NCBI RefSeq assembly: GCF_030066895.1 | Contig: NZ_JASJAV010000004.1 | Location: forward strand, 174,866-238,865 | Length of the DNA: 64,000 nt | Source: Breoghania sp. | GTDB taxonomy: Bacteria; Pseudomonadota; Alphaproteobacteria; Rhizobiales; Stappiaceae | Reading direction: 5' to 3' | In this document: one piece after another, positions 20,958 to 31,437 of the stretch | Numbering within the stretch: position 1 is the first letter of the stretch | Layout: each line of letters opens with the position of its first letter | Made by a program: the position numbers and the translations under genes | Notes under the pieces: model-generated | Databases searched by the model: none | The model's input: the letters and a program-made list of their open reading frames with translations, nothing else | Told to the model about the DNA's origin: nothing

Positions 20958-21407
20958 TCACGCCTTCTTGGTGAAGTCGCCGCGGTCGTTTTCCTGCCAG
21001 TAGGTCACCTCGTGACCGGCTGCCTTCGCCTCTTTCCAGCGATGCCGGGCATCGACGACCGACTGCTCGTCGTTCTCGTCAAATATGTAGACCCCCCTGT
21101 CATAGGGCGTCAGATCGGGCGGCATGGCGCGGTCGACGAGGAAACGCACATTCGCGCCATTCGGATTTTCGGTTCCGTCGGTGAGATAGACGAGTTGATC
21201 GCCTTCCCGCCCGTCGGCCGCAGTTCCGTGAGGCAGAAACGAATCCTCTCGGTATGTCCACAGGTAACCATCGAGCGCATCGCGGCGCTCCGGTCCGCCG
21301 CTCTGAATGACCACCCGCCATCCGCGTTCCAGGAATTTTTCCACCAGGTCCTTAACCACGCTTTCCAGTGTCCGCCTTTGCAGGTGGTAGAACAGCACTT
21401 CGCTCAA
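20958..21407 (-). CDS. holC: DNA polymerase III chi subunit
   Basis: Chi links the clamp loader to SSB at the replication fork. The 149-residue protein (VLFYHLQRRTLESVVKDLVEK at its start) has the chi landmarks GWRVVIQSG, LDGYLWTYREDSFLPHG, QLVYLTDGTENPNGANVRFLVD and the C-terminal RWKEAKAAGHEVTYWQ. The frame stays open far upstream, but the family's N-terminus begins with a short Met-x-EVLFYHL, so I place the start at TTG 21407, 5 nt after GGGGA. No ATG lies at the family position, so the rare TTG start is a real feature or a start-codon mutation. It follows pepA on the same strand, a frequent alphaproteobacterial neighbour pair, with a terminator between them. Confidence 0.88.
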   Translation of the reverse strand: MSEVLFYHLQRRTLESVVKDLVEKFLERGWRVVIQSGGPERRDALDGYLWTYREDSFLPHGTAADGREGDQLVYLTDGTENPNGANVRFLVDRAMPPDLTPYDRGVYIFDENDEQSVVDARHRWKEAKAAGHEVTYWQENDRGDFTKKA

Positions 21408-21773
21408 GACAGTCCCCGATTTTCCAAAAAACTGAACATCTGCGCTCCAAAGCGTTATCAAGGACGGCGCTGGATTCCTCCGGATATCTCGCCTCGTCCC
21501 GTGATCGCACGACTGCGGCATACGGGCAACAGGTGGCGGTGATCTCCCCCTTCTCCACGCACAATGGCCAATTCGCTGTTGCGCGGGCTCATCGTTAACG
21601 CAATAGACATCCGCCGGGTTCAGCATCGCCCCGTTTCGTGAGATTGGTGACTCACGTCACGATCTGGAAACTGGAGGGTACGACAGGATGCCGTCCGTCG
21701 TCGCTTTCGTGAAAAAGCCCGCCTCGCAGAAGGCGATGCGGGCTTTTTCTCGTTTATCGGATCGCACAAACGA
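21408..21773. other. Intergenic pepA-holC region
   Basis: 366 bp containing the pepA terminator and the presumed holC promoter. Overlapping open frames on both strands have no recognisable products. Confidence 0.5.
21712..21748. terminator. Intrinsic terminator after pepA
   Basis: An 11-bp stem (21712-21722 with 21738-21748) with A-run and T-run arms ending in U5 on either strand. It lies 26 bp beyond the pepA stop codon. Confidence 0.85.
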
Positions 21774-23273
21774 TCAAGCTTCGTAGTGATCCCGCACCAG
21801 CCGATCGAGCAGACGCACGCCGAAACCCGACGCCCAGGTCTTGCTGATCTCGGTCTCGGTCGAGCCCATGGCCGTCCCGGCCACATCCAGATGGGCCCAC
21901 GGCACGTCGTTGACGAAATGCTGCAGGAACTGCGCCGCGGTGATCGAACCTGCCGGACGACCGCCGGTGTTCTTGATGTCGGCGAATTTCGACTCGATCA
22001 GCTTCTCGTATTCCGGCCCGATCGGCATGCGCCACAGCTTCTCTCCCGTCGCAAGACCGGCTTCGGTCAGGCGACCCGACAATTCGTCGTTATTGGAGAA
22101 GAGGCCCGCGTGCTGATTACCGAGTGCAACGATGATGGCGCCCGTCAGCGTCGCCAGGTTGATCATGAAGGCAGGTTTGAAGCGGTCCTGCGTGTACCAG
22201 AGCGCATCGGCCAGGACGAGACGGCCTTCGGCGTCGGTGTTGATCACCTCGATCGTCGTGCCGGACATCGCGGTCACGATATCGCCGGGGCGCTGCGCAT
22301 CGGCGTCGGGCATGTTCTCAACGAGCCCGATCACGCTCACCGCGTTGACCTTCGCCTTGCGCGCGGCAAGGGCGTGCATGAGGCCGGTCACGGCGGCGGC
22401 ACCACCCATATCGCCCTTCATGTCTTCCATGCCGCCGGCCGGCTTGATGGAGATACCGCCCGAATCGAAGACGACTCCCTTGCCGATGAAGGCGACGGGC
22501 GTCTGCTTGGCCTTGCCGCCCTTCCACTGCATGACCGCCAGCTTCGGCGGACGGGCAGAGCCGCGCGCAACACCGAGCAGCGCGTTCATGCCGAGCTTGG
22601 CCATTTCCTTCTCGCCGAGCATCTCGATCTCGACGCCGAGCTTCTCGAGCGCCTTAGCCTTCTTGGCGAATTCCTCAGTCCCCAGCACGTTGGCCGGTTC
22701 GTTGACGAGATCACGGGCCAGGATCGCGCCATCGGCGACGCCTTCCTCGGCTTCCCAGACCTTGGCGGCCTCCTCGTGACCGGCGACGCAAACAGCCACC
22801 TTGGCGGACTTCGGCTTGTCGTCACCTTTCTTTTTCGTCTTGTACTTGTCGAAGGTGTAGCCGCGCAGTTTGGCGCCGACGGCGATATCCGCCGCCTGAG
22901 CGGCCGTGATCGCTTCACCGTCCGGGCGTTCCAGGTGGATCGACGCATGCGCGGCCTTTGCCGCGGCAATCGCGCCCATCGCAGCCCCACCGAGACGCGT
23001 CCAGTCGTATTCGGTCAGATCGGCAATCTTGCCGAGCTCGATCACCGCGATCCGGTCCAGTTTGCCCCCGGCAGGCGCGACGATATCAAGGCTCGCCATG
23101 GATGCGCCCTTGAATGCCGAGGCCTTGATCGCGCGCGTAACGGCCCCGTTGGTCGCCGCATCGATCTCGCTTGCCGCGATCCCCAACGCCAGCGACTCAT
23201 CGGTGAAAATGACCGCGGTTCCTTTCTTCGGGGCCGTGGGTTTCGAAAAGCTAATACTCGGAAGCTCTGCCAT
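21774..23273 (-). CDS. pepA: Leucyl aminopeptidase (M17 family)
   Basis: A cytosolic hexameric di-metal aminopeptidase that releases N-terminal residues. The 499-residue product has the metal-binding and catalytic set: [19 protein letters not shown] with a catalytic Lys (near residue 262), [12 protein letters not shown], and the M17 signature [14 protein letters not shown] near 345. The N-terminal macro-like domain is normal. Intact. It is divergent from lptF across a 426-bp gap, the arrangement usual in Hyphomicrobiales, and followed by a terminator. Confidence 0.95.
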   Translation of the reverse strand: MAELPSISFSKPTAPKKGTAVIFTDESLALGIAASEIDAATNGAVTRAIKASAFKGASMASLDIVAPAGGKLDRIAVIELGKIADLTEYDWTRLGGAAMGAIAAAKAAHASIHLERPDGEAITAAQAADIAVGAKLRGYTFDKYKTKKKGDDKPKSAKVAVCVAGHEEAAKVWEAEEGVADGAILARDLVNEPANVLGTEEFAKKAKALEKLGVEIEMLGEKEMAKLGMNALLGVARGSARPPKLAVMQWKGGKAKQTPVAFIGKGVVFDSGGISIKPAGGMEDMKGDMGGAAAVTGLMHALAARKAKVNAVSVIGLVENMPDADAQRPGDIVTAMSGTTIEVINTDAEGRLVLADALWYTQDRFKPAFMINLATLTGAIIVALGNQHAGLFSNNDELSGRLTEAGLATGEKLWRMPIGPEYEKLIESKFADIKNTGGRPAGSITAAQFLQHFVNDVPWAHLDVAGTAMGSTETEISKTWASGFGVRLLDRLVRDHYEA

Positions 23274-23699
23274 ATCGGATATCCAGACCTTGCTCGTTCC
23301 AAAACTCGTCGACAGACATAGGCCACGGCACGGTGTTTAGCAAAGGTGCGTAAGCGTTGAAGACGCATCGGCAACTGGCACCGAACCTGCGCCGATTGAG
23401 CAACACCGGGCGTGCAAGGAACCATTAACCCTGTTTCTTGAGAGCGTCTTCATTCGAAGATGTGTTAACTAGAACAAGTGTGAACCGGTCGTATCGGCAG
23501 ATGGCGACCACACCCGCAGCCAAGGCGCAGCGTCAGGGGGACGGCATGCGCCCTTCGTCATGTTTAAAACGACGATTGACGACAGTCGGGGTATAGCTAA
23601 AAGACGGCACCGCAATGAGGAACGCGGAGCCGCGAGCGTGCAGATGCGCGGCACGCACGACCAAATCCCCAGGCCGCGGCAGGGACGGCCTTCGGACGC
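23274..23699. other. Divergent promoter region pepA / lptF
   Basis: 426 bp between two outward-facing genes with no supported gene inside. It should hold both promoters. I could not define boxes with confidence. Confidence 0.5.
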
Positions 23700-24890
23700 A
23701 TGATAAAGACAATCGAGCGCTACATACTACGGCGGATTACAGGCGCCTTTCTGCTCGCTTTTGGCGCCATGATCGGCGTTGTGTGGGCAACGCAGGCGCT
23801 GCGCCAGCTCGATCTCGTCACGGCCAAGGGCCAGACAATCGTCCAGTTCCTGAAAATGACGATGCTCGCCCTCCCCTTTCTAGGCGTCATCGTGGCGCCA
23901 TTCGTATTTGCCATCGCCCTCATCATCGTCCTGAACGCGCTCAACTCCGATAACGAGCTTGTCGTCATCAACGCCACGGGTGCTGCCAAGATTAAGGTTT
24001 TCAAACCCGTCATGGCGTTTGCGGTCGTGCTCAGCGTGCTGACGCTCGTCGCCTCCCTGTGGGTTTCCCCGCTGGGATTGGCGCAGCTTCGCGAGGAGCT
24101 GACGCAAGTTCGCATCGATCTGGTGGCCAACATCGTGCGGCCCGGTCGATTCATCGAGGTCGACGACGGTCTCACGTTCCACATCCGCAACCGGTCCGGC
24201 GACGGAACGCTGGAAAGCCTGATGATGGATGACCGTCGCGATCTGGAGACGACGTTCACCTATCTCGCCCAGCGCGGTCAGGTGGCGGAGATCGGCGACC
24301 GGATGCTGCTCGTCATGCATGACGGCACGATCCAGAGACGCACCAACGCGACCGGAGCGATCTCGATCGTCAAATTCGAATCATACGCCTTCGATCTGAC
24401 GAGCTTGATGCCGCAGGCCTCCGCGCCGACCTTCAAACCGTCGGAACGCACGATCGGCGAATTGCTGAACCCGCCGGCGGGCGATGAGTACTACAAGCGC
24501 TACGCAGACCGGTTCCGCGCCGAAATTCACGACCGTTTCGCAGTGCCCCTCTATCCGCTCGCCTTCGGGCTGATCGTTTTCGTCTTCCTCGGACAGGCGC
24601 GCACCACCCGTCAAAGTCGCCATACGGGCGTGCTCGGCGCGTTGTTCGGTTGCGTCTTCGCACGGGTTGCGGGTTTCGGTGCGACGAATATGGCGGTCTC
24701 CGATCCCGACCTGATATTCGTTGTCTATGCGCTACCGCTCGCCATCATAGCGATCGCCGGACGGCTCTCATTGGCCGACAAGACGCCCGTCTGGATACGG
24801 ATCATCGGTCACGCCATGCACGTGATCGTCGGAGCGGTCGAGACCTCTGCCGAACGGCTAACGGCCCGCTTTGCGAACGGGCGAACCTAG
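23700..24890 (+). CDS. lptF: LPS export ABC transporter permease LptF
   Basis: Inner-membrane half of the LptB2FG extractor that moves lipopolysaccharide to the LptC-A bridge. The 396-residue protein has the YjgP/YjgQ topology: helices at about residues 12-32, 58-85 and 102-120, a large periplasmic beta-jellyroll (about 130-280), then three C-terminal helices from about 285 to 365. Opening sequence IERYILRRITGAFLLAF is typical. Intact. It is 4 bp from lptG and heads the operon lptF-lptG-lptD-surA-pdxA-rsmA. Confidence 0.95.
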   Translation: MIKTIERYILRRITGAFLLAFGAMIGVVWATQALRQLDLVTAKGQTIVQFLKMTMLALPFLGVIVAPFVFAIALIIVLNALNSDNELVVINATGAAKIKVFKPVMAFAVVLSVLTLVASLWVSPLGLAQLREELTQVRIDLVANIVRPGRFIEVDDGLTFHIRNRSGDGTLESLMMDDRRDLETTFTYLAQRGQVAEIGDRMLLVMHDGTIQRRTNATGAISIVKFESYAFDLTSLMPQASAPTFKPSERTIGELLNPPAGDEYYKRYADRFRAEIHDRFAVPLYPLAFGLIVFVFLGQARTTRQSRHTGVLGALFGCVFARVAGFGATNMAVSDPDLIFVVYALPLAIIAIAGRLSLADKTPVWIRIIGHAMHVIVGAVETSAERLTARFANGRT

Positions 24891-24894
24891 CACC

Positions 24895-25977
24895 ATGACA
24901 GTCGGTTTCACCCTCTGGCGCTATTTCGCCGTCCGCTTCCTGCTCTCGATCCTGGGACTGTTCCTGTTCGCGGCGGTGCTGATCTACATCTTCGATTTTC
25001 TCGAGCTCGTGCGCCGTGGCGGCGACCGCGAAGGTTTCACGGTGATGCGCGTCGCATTGATCTCGCTTTTGCGAATCCCGGTGCTGCTGGAACAGGTCTT
25101 GCCGTTCGCCACGTTGTTCGGCTCCATCCTCGCGTTCGTCACGTTGAGTCGGAGCCTCGAAATCGTCATCGCGCGTGCATCGGGCATGTCGGTGTGGCAA
25201 TTCACGGCCCCAGCCCTGATTGTCGCCGTGACTGTCGGGGCGCTGGCAATCGTCGTCTACAATCCGCTCGCCGTCGCCTTGAAGGACAACTCGGACCAGC
25301 TCTTCGGCAACAAGGAGAAGTTGCTTCTGCAGGCGTCCAACAATGCCTGGCTGCGACAGGACGGACTGAACGGGGAAACCATTCTCCATGCCAGCCAATC
25401 GACGGACCAGGGCCTGTACCTTTACGACGTCACGATTTTTGCCTTCGACAAGAGCGGCGTCTTCCGCGAGCGCGTCGAGGCGCGCGAGGCAATGCTGGGC
25501 GACGAGGCCTGGCGGCTGAAGGACGTCACCGTCTACACGACAGACGATGATCCCAAGGAATATGCGTCCTATCTGGTATCCACATATCTTGGTTCGCTGG
25601 AGGTGCGCCAGAGCATAGCATCGCCCGAATCAGTCTCCTTCTGGGACCTTCCCAGACTGATCGAACTCGCCCGAAGGTCGGGATTACCCGCCTACCGCTA
25701 CACTTTGCAGTACGAAACGCTGTTTGCACGCCCTCTACTACTCGCCGCAATGGTGCTGATTGCGGCGGCGGTTTCCCTTAGGGTATCGCGATTTGGCGGT
25801 TTAGGAGGGATGATTCTGGGTGGAATAACAGCCGGGTTCATGCTTTATGTGCTCACCGAGCTTGCAAAGGATCTTGGTGGCGCCGGAATTGTATCTCCGG
25901 TCGTTGCCGCGTGGTCTCCGGGGATAGTAGCGACATTGATGGGTTTCACGATCCTACTGTATCAGGAGGACGGCTAG
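24895..25977 (+). CDS. lptG: LPS export ABC transporter permease LptG
   Basis: Partner permease of LptF. The 360-residue protein starts at ATG 24895 (MTVGFTLWRYFAVRFLLSIL). An in-frame start 24 bp earlier would overlap the lptF end and is not supported by homology. Three N-terminal helices, a periplasmic domain at about residues 120-270, and C-terminal helices ending near 358 fit the family. Its TAG stop (25975-25977) shares its G with the lptD GTG start, indicating translational coupling. Intact. Confidence 0.94.
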   Translation: MTVGFTLWRYFAVRFLLSILGLFLFAAVLIYIFDFLELVRRGGDREGFTVMRVALISLLRIPVLLEQVLPFATLFGSILAFVTLSRSLEIVIARASGMSVWQFTAPALIVAVTVGALAIVVYNPLAVALKDNSDQLFGNKEKLLLQASNNAWLRQDGLNGETILHASQSTDQGLYLYDVTIFAFDKSGVFRERVEAREAMLGDEAWRLKDVTVYTTDDDPKEYASYLVSTYLGSLEVRQSIASPESVSFWDLPRLIELARRSGLPAYRYTLQYETLFARPLLLAAMVLIAAAVSLRVSRFGGLGGMILGGITAGFMLYVLTELAKDLGGAGIVSPVVAAWSPGIVATLMGFTILLYQEDG

Positions 25978-28388
25978 TGTCGGGTGTGTCCGTTCTCCCG
26001 CCCAACAGGATCGATGACCGACGCTCCCGCAGTGCGTCCACGCGCCGGTTGCAGGGGGTGTTGTTCGGTTCGATTTCGCTTGTCGCGATGCTGGCCGTCA
26101 TGGCCACGGCGCCTGACATTGCGCGCGCGCAGACGAGCGACGACCAGACCATCGAAAACATGCTCACTCGCAACGCGGATCCCAACGCCCAGATGCTTCT
26201 GGAAGCGACGGAGCTTCAGTACGATTTCGACAAGGATATCGTCTCCGCCGTCGGTAACGTTCAGATCTATTACAACGGCACGGTGCTGGAGGCGGATCGC
26301 GTCACGCTCGATCGCAAGAAGGCCCGCCTGTTTGCGCAAGGCAATGTACGCCTGACGGCACCTGATGGAAACGTGGTCAAGACGAACTCTCTGGAACTGA
26401 GCGACGATTTTCACGACGGGTTCGTTCGCCAACTTCGGATCGAGACGATCCAGCGTACCCGTTTCACCGCCGAGAGCGCGGAGCGCAAGAATGGCGAGAC
26501 GACGACATTCCATAACGGCACCTATACGGTCTACACGAAGCCGACCAACCCTCCGGGCAAGCCGCCTCTGTGGCGCATTCGTGCGACCAAGATCGTCCAT
26601 AATCAGAAAGAACGGACGGTCTATTACGAAGGCGCGCGCATAGAGTTCTGGGGCGTCCCGATCGCCTATCTGCCCTTCATGTCGCATCCCGATCCGACCT
26701 TAACGCGCAAGTCCGGCTTTCTGACGCCGACGACCGTCTACGACGACAAGATCGGTATCGGCGTTGCGGTCTCCTATCATTGGGTTCTGGGACCGGACAA
26801 GGATCTGACCTTCACGGCGACGCCTCTGTCGAAACAGGGACCGTTGCTGGAAGCGATGTGGCGCCAGAGGCTGGAGAACGGCAAATATTCGATATCGGCC
26901 GCCGGCATCCACCAGACGAACCCGGAGAACTTCTCTGGCTCCAGCGGCGAACGCGAATGGCGCGGCTATATCAACACCAAGGGTGAATTCACGATCAATC
27001 AGCGCTGGAAATGGGGCTGGGATCTTTCGCGGGTGTCCGACCGTGCCTTTGTCAAAGACTATGAAATCGACAGCGATTCTCTGACGTCGAGCCTCTATCT
27101 GACCGGCCAGAGCGAGCGCAACTATTTCGATATTCACACATACGCCTTCCAGATCACCCAGGAAGACGATCCGGATGACGACGATCCGAATGCTGGCGCG
27201 CCCTTCTCCAAGGTCGGCGCGAACCTGCAGGACAAGCAGCCGATCGTCCATCCTGTTGTGGATTACAACTACATATGGGCGGATCCGGTCGTCGGCGGTG
27301 AGCTCTCTTTTGCCGGCAACCTGACGAGCCTCACCCGGAACGAGACGGACGCTTTCTCCTATGCCGGTGTCAACCGGTTCTGCGGTGTCGAAGGCACCTT
27401 CACTCGCATGTCGTTCAAGGCGCAGTGGCGGCGGACGCTGATCGATCCCTACGGCCAGATGTTCACGCCGTTTGCCTACATGCGAGCCGATCGCTATTCC
27501 CTGCAGTCGGCTGACAAGAACATGTCCGCCTTGACCGACGAGGCCTTCGTTGCCCGTGCCATATCCGCGGTCGGGCTGGAATACCGCTATCCCTTCCTGC
27601 TCACGGTAGGCAGCACCAGTCACGTGATCGAGCCGATTGCCCAGATCATCGTGCGCCCCTCCGAACAGCGAATCGGCGAACTGCCCAACGACGATGCGCA
27701 GAGCCTGGTGTTCGATGACACCAACCTGTTCCAGTGGGACAAGTTCTCCGGCTACGACCGCACCGAAGGCGGCACGCTTGCAAATATCGGCTTCCAGTAC
27801 AAGGGCCAATTCCGCGGCTTCGGCTCCGTCAACGCCTTGTTCGGGCAGTCTTTCCATCTGGCGGGAACGAACTCCTATTCGACCGAGGACGTGCTTGCCA
27901 CGGGCGCGAATTCTGGGCTGGACTCATCTGATTCCGATTACGTCTCGCGCATCTATTTCGACACCAATATCGGCATGCGTTTCGGCGCTCGGGCTCGCTT
28001 CGACAACGACGACTTCTCGGTACACCGGGCCGAGATCCAGGCGAGCGGACCACGAGGTCCGGTTACCGCGTCGCTGGCCTACGTCTTCCTGGGTGCCAAA
28101 CCGGCTCAGGGTATCGATGATGATCGCGAAGAGATCCTCGGCGCAGGTTCCCTCCGGCTTTTGACGAACTGGCGGGTGTTCGGTTCCGTGCGCTACGATC
28201 TGCGCAATTCCACGACCGTGCGCGACGTGCTCGGCTTCGGTTACGACGACGAAGGCTTCTCTGCCTCCCTCGCCTATGCCGAAGAGCGCAGCCGCAACGA
28301 CGGCGATCCGGTCGACAAGAAGATCTATCTCCGCATCGGCCTGCGCACACTAGGCGACACGCAACTTTCGACCGATGCCGACCGTTAA
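25977..28388 (+). CDS. lptD: LPS-assembly protein LptD (OstA)
   Basis: Outer-membrane beta-barrel that inserts LPS into the outer leaflet with LptE. The start is GTG 25977, 7 nt after AGGAGG (25964-25969) and overlapping the lptG stop by one base. A signal sequence with core LVAMLAVMATA and an AQ cleavage region is followed by the OstA-type periplasmic domain (LQYDFDKDIVSAVGNVQIYYN near residue 77) and the C-terminal barrel with alternating beta-strands to residue 803. An acidic loop (DDPDDDDPNAG) is unusual but in frame. Only one Cys (CGVEG) is obvious in the barrel, so the disulfide pattern of E. coli LptD is not conserved. Intact. Confidence 0.94.
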   Translation: MSGVSVLPPNRIDDRRSRSASTRRLQGVLFGSISLVAMLAVMATAPDIARAQTSDDQTIENMLTRNADPNAQMLLEATELQYDFDKDIVSAVGNVQIYYNGTVLEADRVTLDRKKARLFAQGNVRLTAPDGNVVKTNSLELSDDFHDGFVRQLRIETIQRTRFTAESAERKNGETTTFHNGTYTVYTKPTNPPGKPPLWRIRATKIVHNQKERTVYYEGARIEFWGVPIAYLPFMSHPDPTLTRKSGFLTPTTVYDDKIGIGVAVSYHWVLGPDKDLTFTATPLSKQGPLLEAMWRQRLENGKYSISAAGIHQTNPENFSGSSGEREWRGYINTKGEFTINQRWKWGWDLSRVSDRAFVKDYEIDSDSLTSSLYLTGQSERNYFDIHTYAFQITQEDDPDDDDPNAGAPFSKVGANLQDKQPIVHPVVDYNYIWADPVVGGELSFAGNLTSLTRNETDAFSYAGVNRFCGVEGTFTRMSFKAQWRRTLIDPYGQMFTPFAYMRADRYSLQSADKNMSALTDEAFVARAISAVGLEYRYPFLLTVGSTSHVIEPIAQIIVRPSEQRIGELPNDDAQSLVFDDTNLFQWDKFSGYDRTEGGTLANIGFQYKGQFRGFGSVNALFGQSFHLAGTNSYSTEDVLATGANSGLDSSDSDYVSRIYFDTNIGMRFGARARFDNDDFSVHRAEIQASGPRGPVTASLAYVFLGAKPAQGIDDDREEILGAGSLRLLTNWRVFGSVRYDLRNSTTVRDVLGFGYDDEGFSASLAYAEERSRNDGDPVDKKIYLRIGLRTLGDTQLSTDADR

Positions 28389-28574
28389 GCTGGCTCCAAG
28401 ATGCACGACATGTTTTATTCGTCCGACGATCGAAACGTGAATGCGTCAAGCTTTTGCCACACCACACAGGCAACGAGTTCCGGGCGCCGTGCCGACAGCA
28501 GACGCCATCGGGAATTTAAGGTTACGCGCAATTCGTCCGACAGGCAGGAACCTCCGCGCGACAAGGGAGATGTT

Positions 28575-29561
28575 ATGAATATGCCGCCGACGACAGCAGA
28601 CCGTGCGGAACGCCAGTGTGGACGCCCCGCGGTTCGGCATTGGCTCGCAGCAACCTGCATGACCGTGCTCGCCTGCACCCTTCTGGCCGGAGCCCCCCAG
28701 GTCGCCTCCGCATCGACGAGCATCAAGGTGATCGTCAACGATCAGCCGATCACCAGCTATGACATTGCCCAGCGCTCGCGACTGATCCAACTCACGGCAC
28801 GTAAGCCTGCCGGGATCGCCCGTCGCATGGCGCAGGATGAGCTGATCGAAGAGCGGCTCAAGATGCAGGAGGCCAAGCGTCGCGGCGTGACCGTTTCGTA
28901 CGCCGAGGTGGAACAGGTCTTCGCGCGGATAGCGCAGAGGACCAAGATGTTGCCGTCCAAGCTTTCCTCAGCCTTGTTGCAGTCGGGCGTCAATCCGTCC
29001 ACGCTCAAGGCCCGGATCCGCTCCGAGATTGCCTGGCACAACGTCGTGTTGCGGCGCTTCAAGGCCCAGGTGAACGTGTCCGAACAGGACGTCGTCGCCG
29101 CGATGCTGAAGAAGGACAAGAAGGACGAGAGCAAGACCACGGAATACACCCTTTCGCAGGTCATTTTCGTCGTCCCGAAAAACGCATCGACCGGTTTCAA
29201 GGCACGCTGCAAGCAGGAGGCCAACCAGCTCCGCAATCGCTTCTCCGATTGCGACAGGGGCCTGAAGCTTGCCGAGGGCCTGAAAGAGGTGGTGGTCAAG
29301 CCCGTAGGCGTGCGGCTTGCTCCCGAACTGCCCGATCAGTTGATCGATCTGATCAAGGACGTGCCGTCCGGCCATCTCAGCCATCCGGTTGAAACCGGAA
29401 ACGGCGTCGAGGCTTACGCGGTCTGCAAGAAGCGTGAGATCGACAGTGACGCGGGCCTTCGCACTCAGATCAAGGACGAACTGCGCAACAAGGAAGGCCA
29501 GATGCTTTCCCGCCGCTATATCCGCGACCTGCGCCGGGACGCCGTCATCGAATATCGCTGA
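28575..29561 (+). CDS. surA: Periplasmic chaperone/peptidyl-prolyl isomerase SurA
   Basis: Escorts outer-membrane proteins to the BAM complex. I chose ATG 28575, 6 nt after AAGGGA, giving 328 residues with a positively charged start, hydrophobic core (CMTVLACTLLAGA) and ASA cleavage site near residue 48. A longer frame from 28401 would place the signal sequence internally. The SurA N-domain (IKVIVNDQPITSYDIAQRSRL, then EERLKMQEAKRRGVTVS) is clear. The C-terminal half has one parvulin-like domain, shorter than E. coli SurA with two. Intact, in the lptD-surA-pdxA order widely seen in proteobacteria. Confidence 0.9.
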   Translation: MNMPPTTADRAERQCGRPAVRHWLAATCMTVLACTLLAGAPQVASASTSIKVIVNDQPITSYDIAQRSRLIQLTARKPAGIARRMAQDELIEERLKMQEAKRRGVTVSYAEVEQVFARIAQRTKMLPSKLSSALLQSGVNPSTLKARIRSEIAWHNVVLRRFKAQVNVSEQDVVAAMLKKDKKDESKTTEYTLSQVIFVVPKNASTGFKARCKQEANQLRNRFSDCDRGLKLAEGLKEVVVKPVGVRLAPELPDQLIDLIKDVPSGHLSHPVETGNGVEAYAVCKKREIDSDAGLRTQIKDELRNKEGQMLSRRYIRDLRRDAVIEYR

Positions 29562-29569
29562 GGCGTACC

Positions 29570-30577
29570 ATGCCGCTTGTCGTCACCATGGGCGATCCTG
29601 CGGGGATCGGTCCGGAGCTGCTGTTGGCGATCTGGCGTGACCGCGCTCAGCTTTCCATGCCGCCCTTCTACGTGTTGGCGGATTCTGCGGTGATGGAAGC
29701 GCGCGCCTCCGATCTCGGTTTCGATATTCCCATTGCCGTCTGCACGCCCGAGGAAGCGAGCGAGCGCTTTGACGAGGGACGACTTCCCGTCGTCGCCCTG
29801 AAAAACTACGCCGATACGCGCTGCGGTGCTGATATCCCCGCCTCTCCCGAAGTGATCGTGGAAGCAATCGCGACGGCTGTGGAGCACGTGAAGGCAGGCC
29901 GGGCGAGCGGTGTCGTCACCGCCCCGATTACCAAGAAATCACTCTACGCGGCCGGCTTCCAGCATCCGGGGCACACGGAATTCCTCGGCGCCCTGGCGCA
30001 ACAGTATTGGCCGGTAGAGCCCGCAGAACCCGTCATGATGCTCGCCGGGCCCGACCTGAGAACGGTACCGGTTACGGTTCATATCCCGGTCGACGCGATC
30101 TCCGCTGCGTGGACGCAGGAGCGCATCACGACCGTCGCCCGGATCGTTGCCAAGGATCTGCGTAATCGTTTCGGTATTGTGGAACCGCGTCTGGTCCTTG
30201 CCGGGCTCAACCCGCATGCGGGCGAAGGCGGCACCATCGGCACGGAAGACGAAGACGTGTCACATCCCGCGGTCGAAGAATTGCGGGCGGAAGGAATCAA
30301 TATCGCCGGCCCTCTGCCGGGCGATACCCTGTTCCACGCAAGAGCCCGGAAAACATACGACGCGGCCCTGTGCGCCTATCACGACCAGGCCCTTATCCCG
30401 GTGAAAACCCTCGCCTTCGATGAAACCGTGAACGTGACGCTCGGCCTGCCGTTCGTGCGCACCTCACCCGACCATGGCACGGCTTTCGATATTGCCAGCA
30501 GGGGCATTGCGTGCCCGGACAGTCTGGTCGCGGCGATCCGTCTTGCGGCCACGCTTTGCGAAGGCGACGTGCGCTGA
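29570..30577 (+). CDS. pdxA: 4-hydroxythreonine-4-phosphate dehydrogenase
   Basis: Oxidises 4-phosphohydroxy-L-threonine in the DXP-dependent pathway to pyridoxal phosphate. The 335-residue protein has PdxA landmarks: [13 protein letters not shown] at the N-terminus, HPGHTEFLG near residue 138, [10 protein letters not shown] near 213, and the C-terminal [11 protein letters not shown]. Metal-binding histidines are in these motifs. ATG 29570 lies 8 bp after the surA stop, and the TGA overlaps the rsmA ATG by one base, so the three are translationally coupled. Intact, meaning B6 synthesis is probably kept. Confidence 0.95.
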   Translation: MPLVVTMGDPAGIGPELLLAIWRDRAQLSMPPFYVLADSAVMEARASDLGFDIPIAVCTPEEASERFDEGRLPVVALKNYADTRCGADIPASPEVIVEAIATAVEHVKAGRASGVVTAPITKKSLYAAGFQHPGHTEFLGALAQQYWPVEPAEPVMMLAGPDLRTVPVTVHIPVDAISAAWTQERITTVARIVAKDLRNRFGIVEPRLVLAGLNPHAGEGGTIGTEDEDVSHPAVEELRAEGINIAGPLPGDTLFHARARKTYDAALCAYHDQALIPVKTLAFDETVNVTLGLPFVRTSPDHGTAFDIASRGIACPDSLVAAIRLAATLCEGDVR

Positions 30578-31437
30578 TGGCACAGATCGACGATTTGCCG
30601 CCGCTGCGCGATGTCATCCGCCGTCACGGGCTCGATGCGCGCAAATCTCTCGGCCAGAACTTCCTGCTTGATCTGAACCTCACCGCCCGGATCGCCCGTG
30701 CCTCTGGTCGGCTGGAGGGCATAACGGTGATCGAGGTCGGTCCGGGCCCGGGCGGGCTTACGCGCGGCCTGCTGGCGGAAGGCGTGGCAAAGGTTATCGC
30801 GATCGAGAAAGACCGTCGCTGTCGCCCGGCACTTGAGGAAATAGCCGCCGCCTATCCCGGCCGTCTGGAGATCATCGAAGATGACGCTCTGACGGTGGAT
30901 GCCACGCACCTCACTGATGGGCCCGCCCGGATTGTCGCGAACCTGCCCTACAACGTGGCGACGCCGCTTCTGAGCGGCTGGCTGGAAGGCCCCTGGCCGC
31001 CCTTCTGGGACTCACTCACGCTGATGTTCCAGAAGGAAGTCGCCGAGCGCATCGTCGCGCATGCGGGCGACAAGGCTTACGGGCGGCTCGCAGTGCTGGT
31101 GGGATGGCGCACCCATGCGGAGATCGTGCTGGAATTGCCTCCGCAGGCCTTTACACCGTATCCGAAGGTCTCGTCGGCTGTGGTGCAGCTCCTGCCGCGC
31201 GCTGAGTCTCTTGCGTGCGATATGAAGACCCTGGAGCGCGTGACGGCCGCAGCCTTCGGACAGCGCCGCAAGATGCTGCGCGCCGCGCTCAAATCGTTGG
31301 GGGGCGAAACCTCGGCACTCATCGAGAAGGCCGGATTGAAGCCAACCGCGCGTGCCGAGGAAATTCCGGTTGAAGGATTTGTGGCGCTCGCCAATGCGTT
31401 CGATGTAGCAAAGGCTGCTACGTCAAACGCATCCTGA
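30577..31437 (+). CDS. rsmA: 16S rRNA (adenine1518/1519-N6)-dimethyltransferase (RsmA/KsgA)
   Basis: Dimethylates two adjacent adenosines near the 3' end of 16S rRNA during 30S assembly. The start ATG 30577 overlaps the pdxA stop. SAM motif [16 protein letters not shown] lies near residue 47 and the catalytic [11 protein letters not shown] near 123. The 286-residue length is normal. The 3' end overlaps gmk, which is convergent, by 15 bp. Confidence 0.95.
   Translation: MAQIDDLPPLRDVIRRHGLDARKSLGQNFLLDLNLTARIARASGRLEGITVIEVGPGPGGLTRGLLAEGVAKVIAIEKDRRCRPALEEIAAAYPGRLEIIEDDALTVDATHLTDGPARIVANLPYNVATPLLSGWLEGPWPPFWDSLTLMFQKEVAERIVAHAGDKAYGRLAVLVGWRTHAEIVLELPPQAFTPYPKVSSAVVQLLPRAESLACDMKTLERVTAAAFGQRRKMLRAALKSLGGETSALIEKAGLKPTARAEEIPVEGFVALANAFDVAKAATSNAS

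Noticed and set aside
26700..27857. Long minus-strand open frame opposite lptD
   Set aside because: Antisense artefact of high-GC codon bias in lptD, without recognisable motifs.
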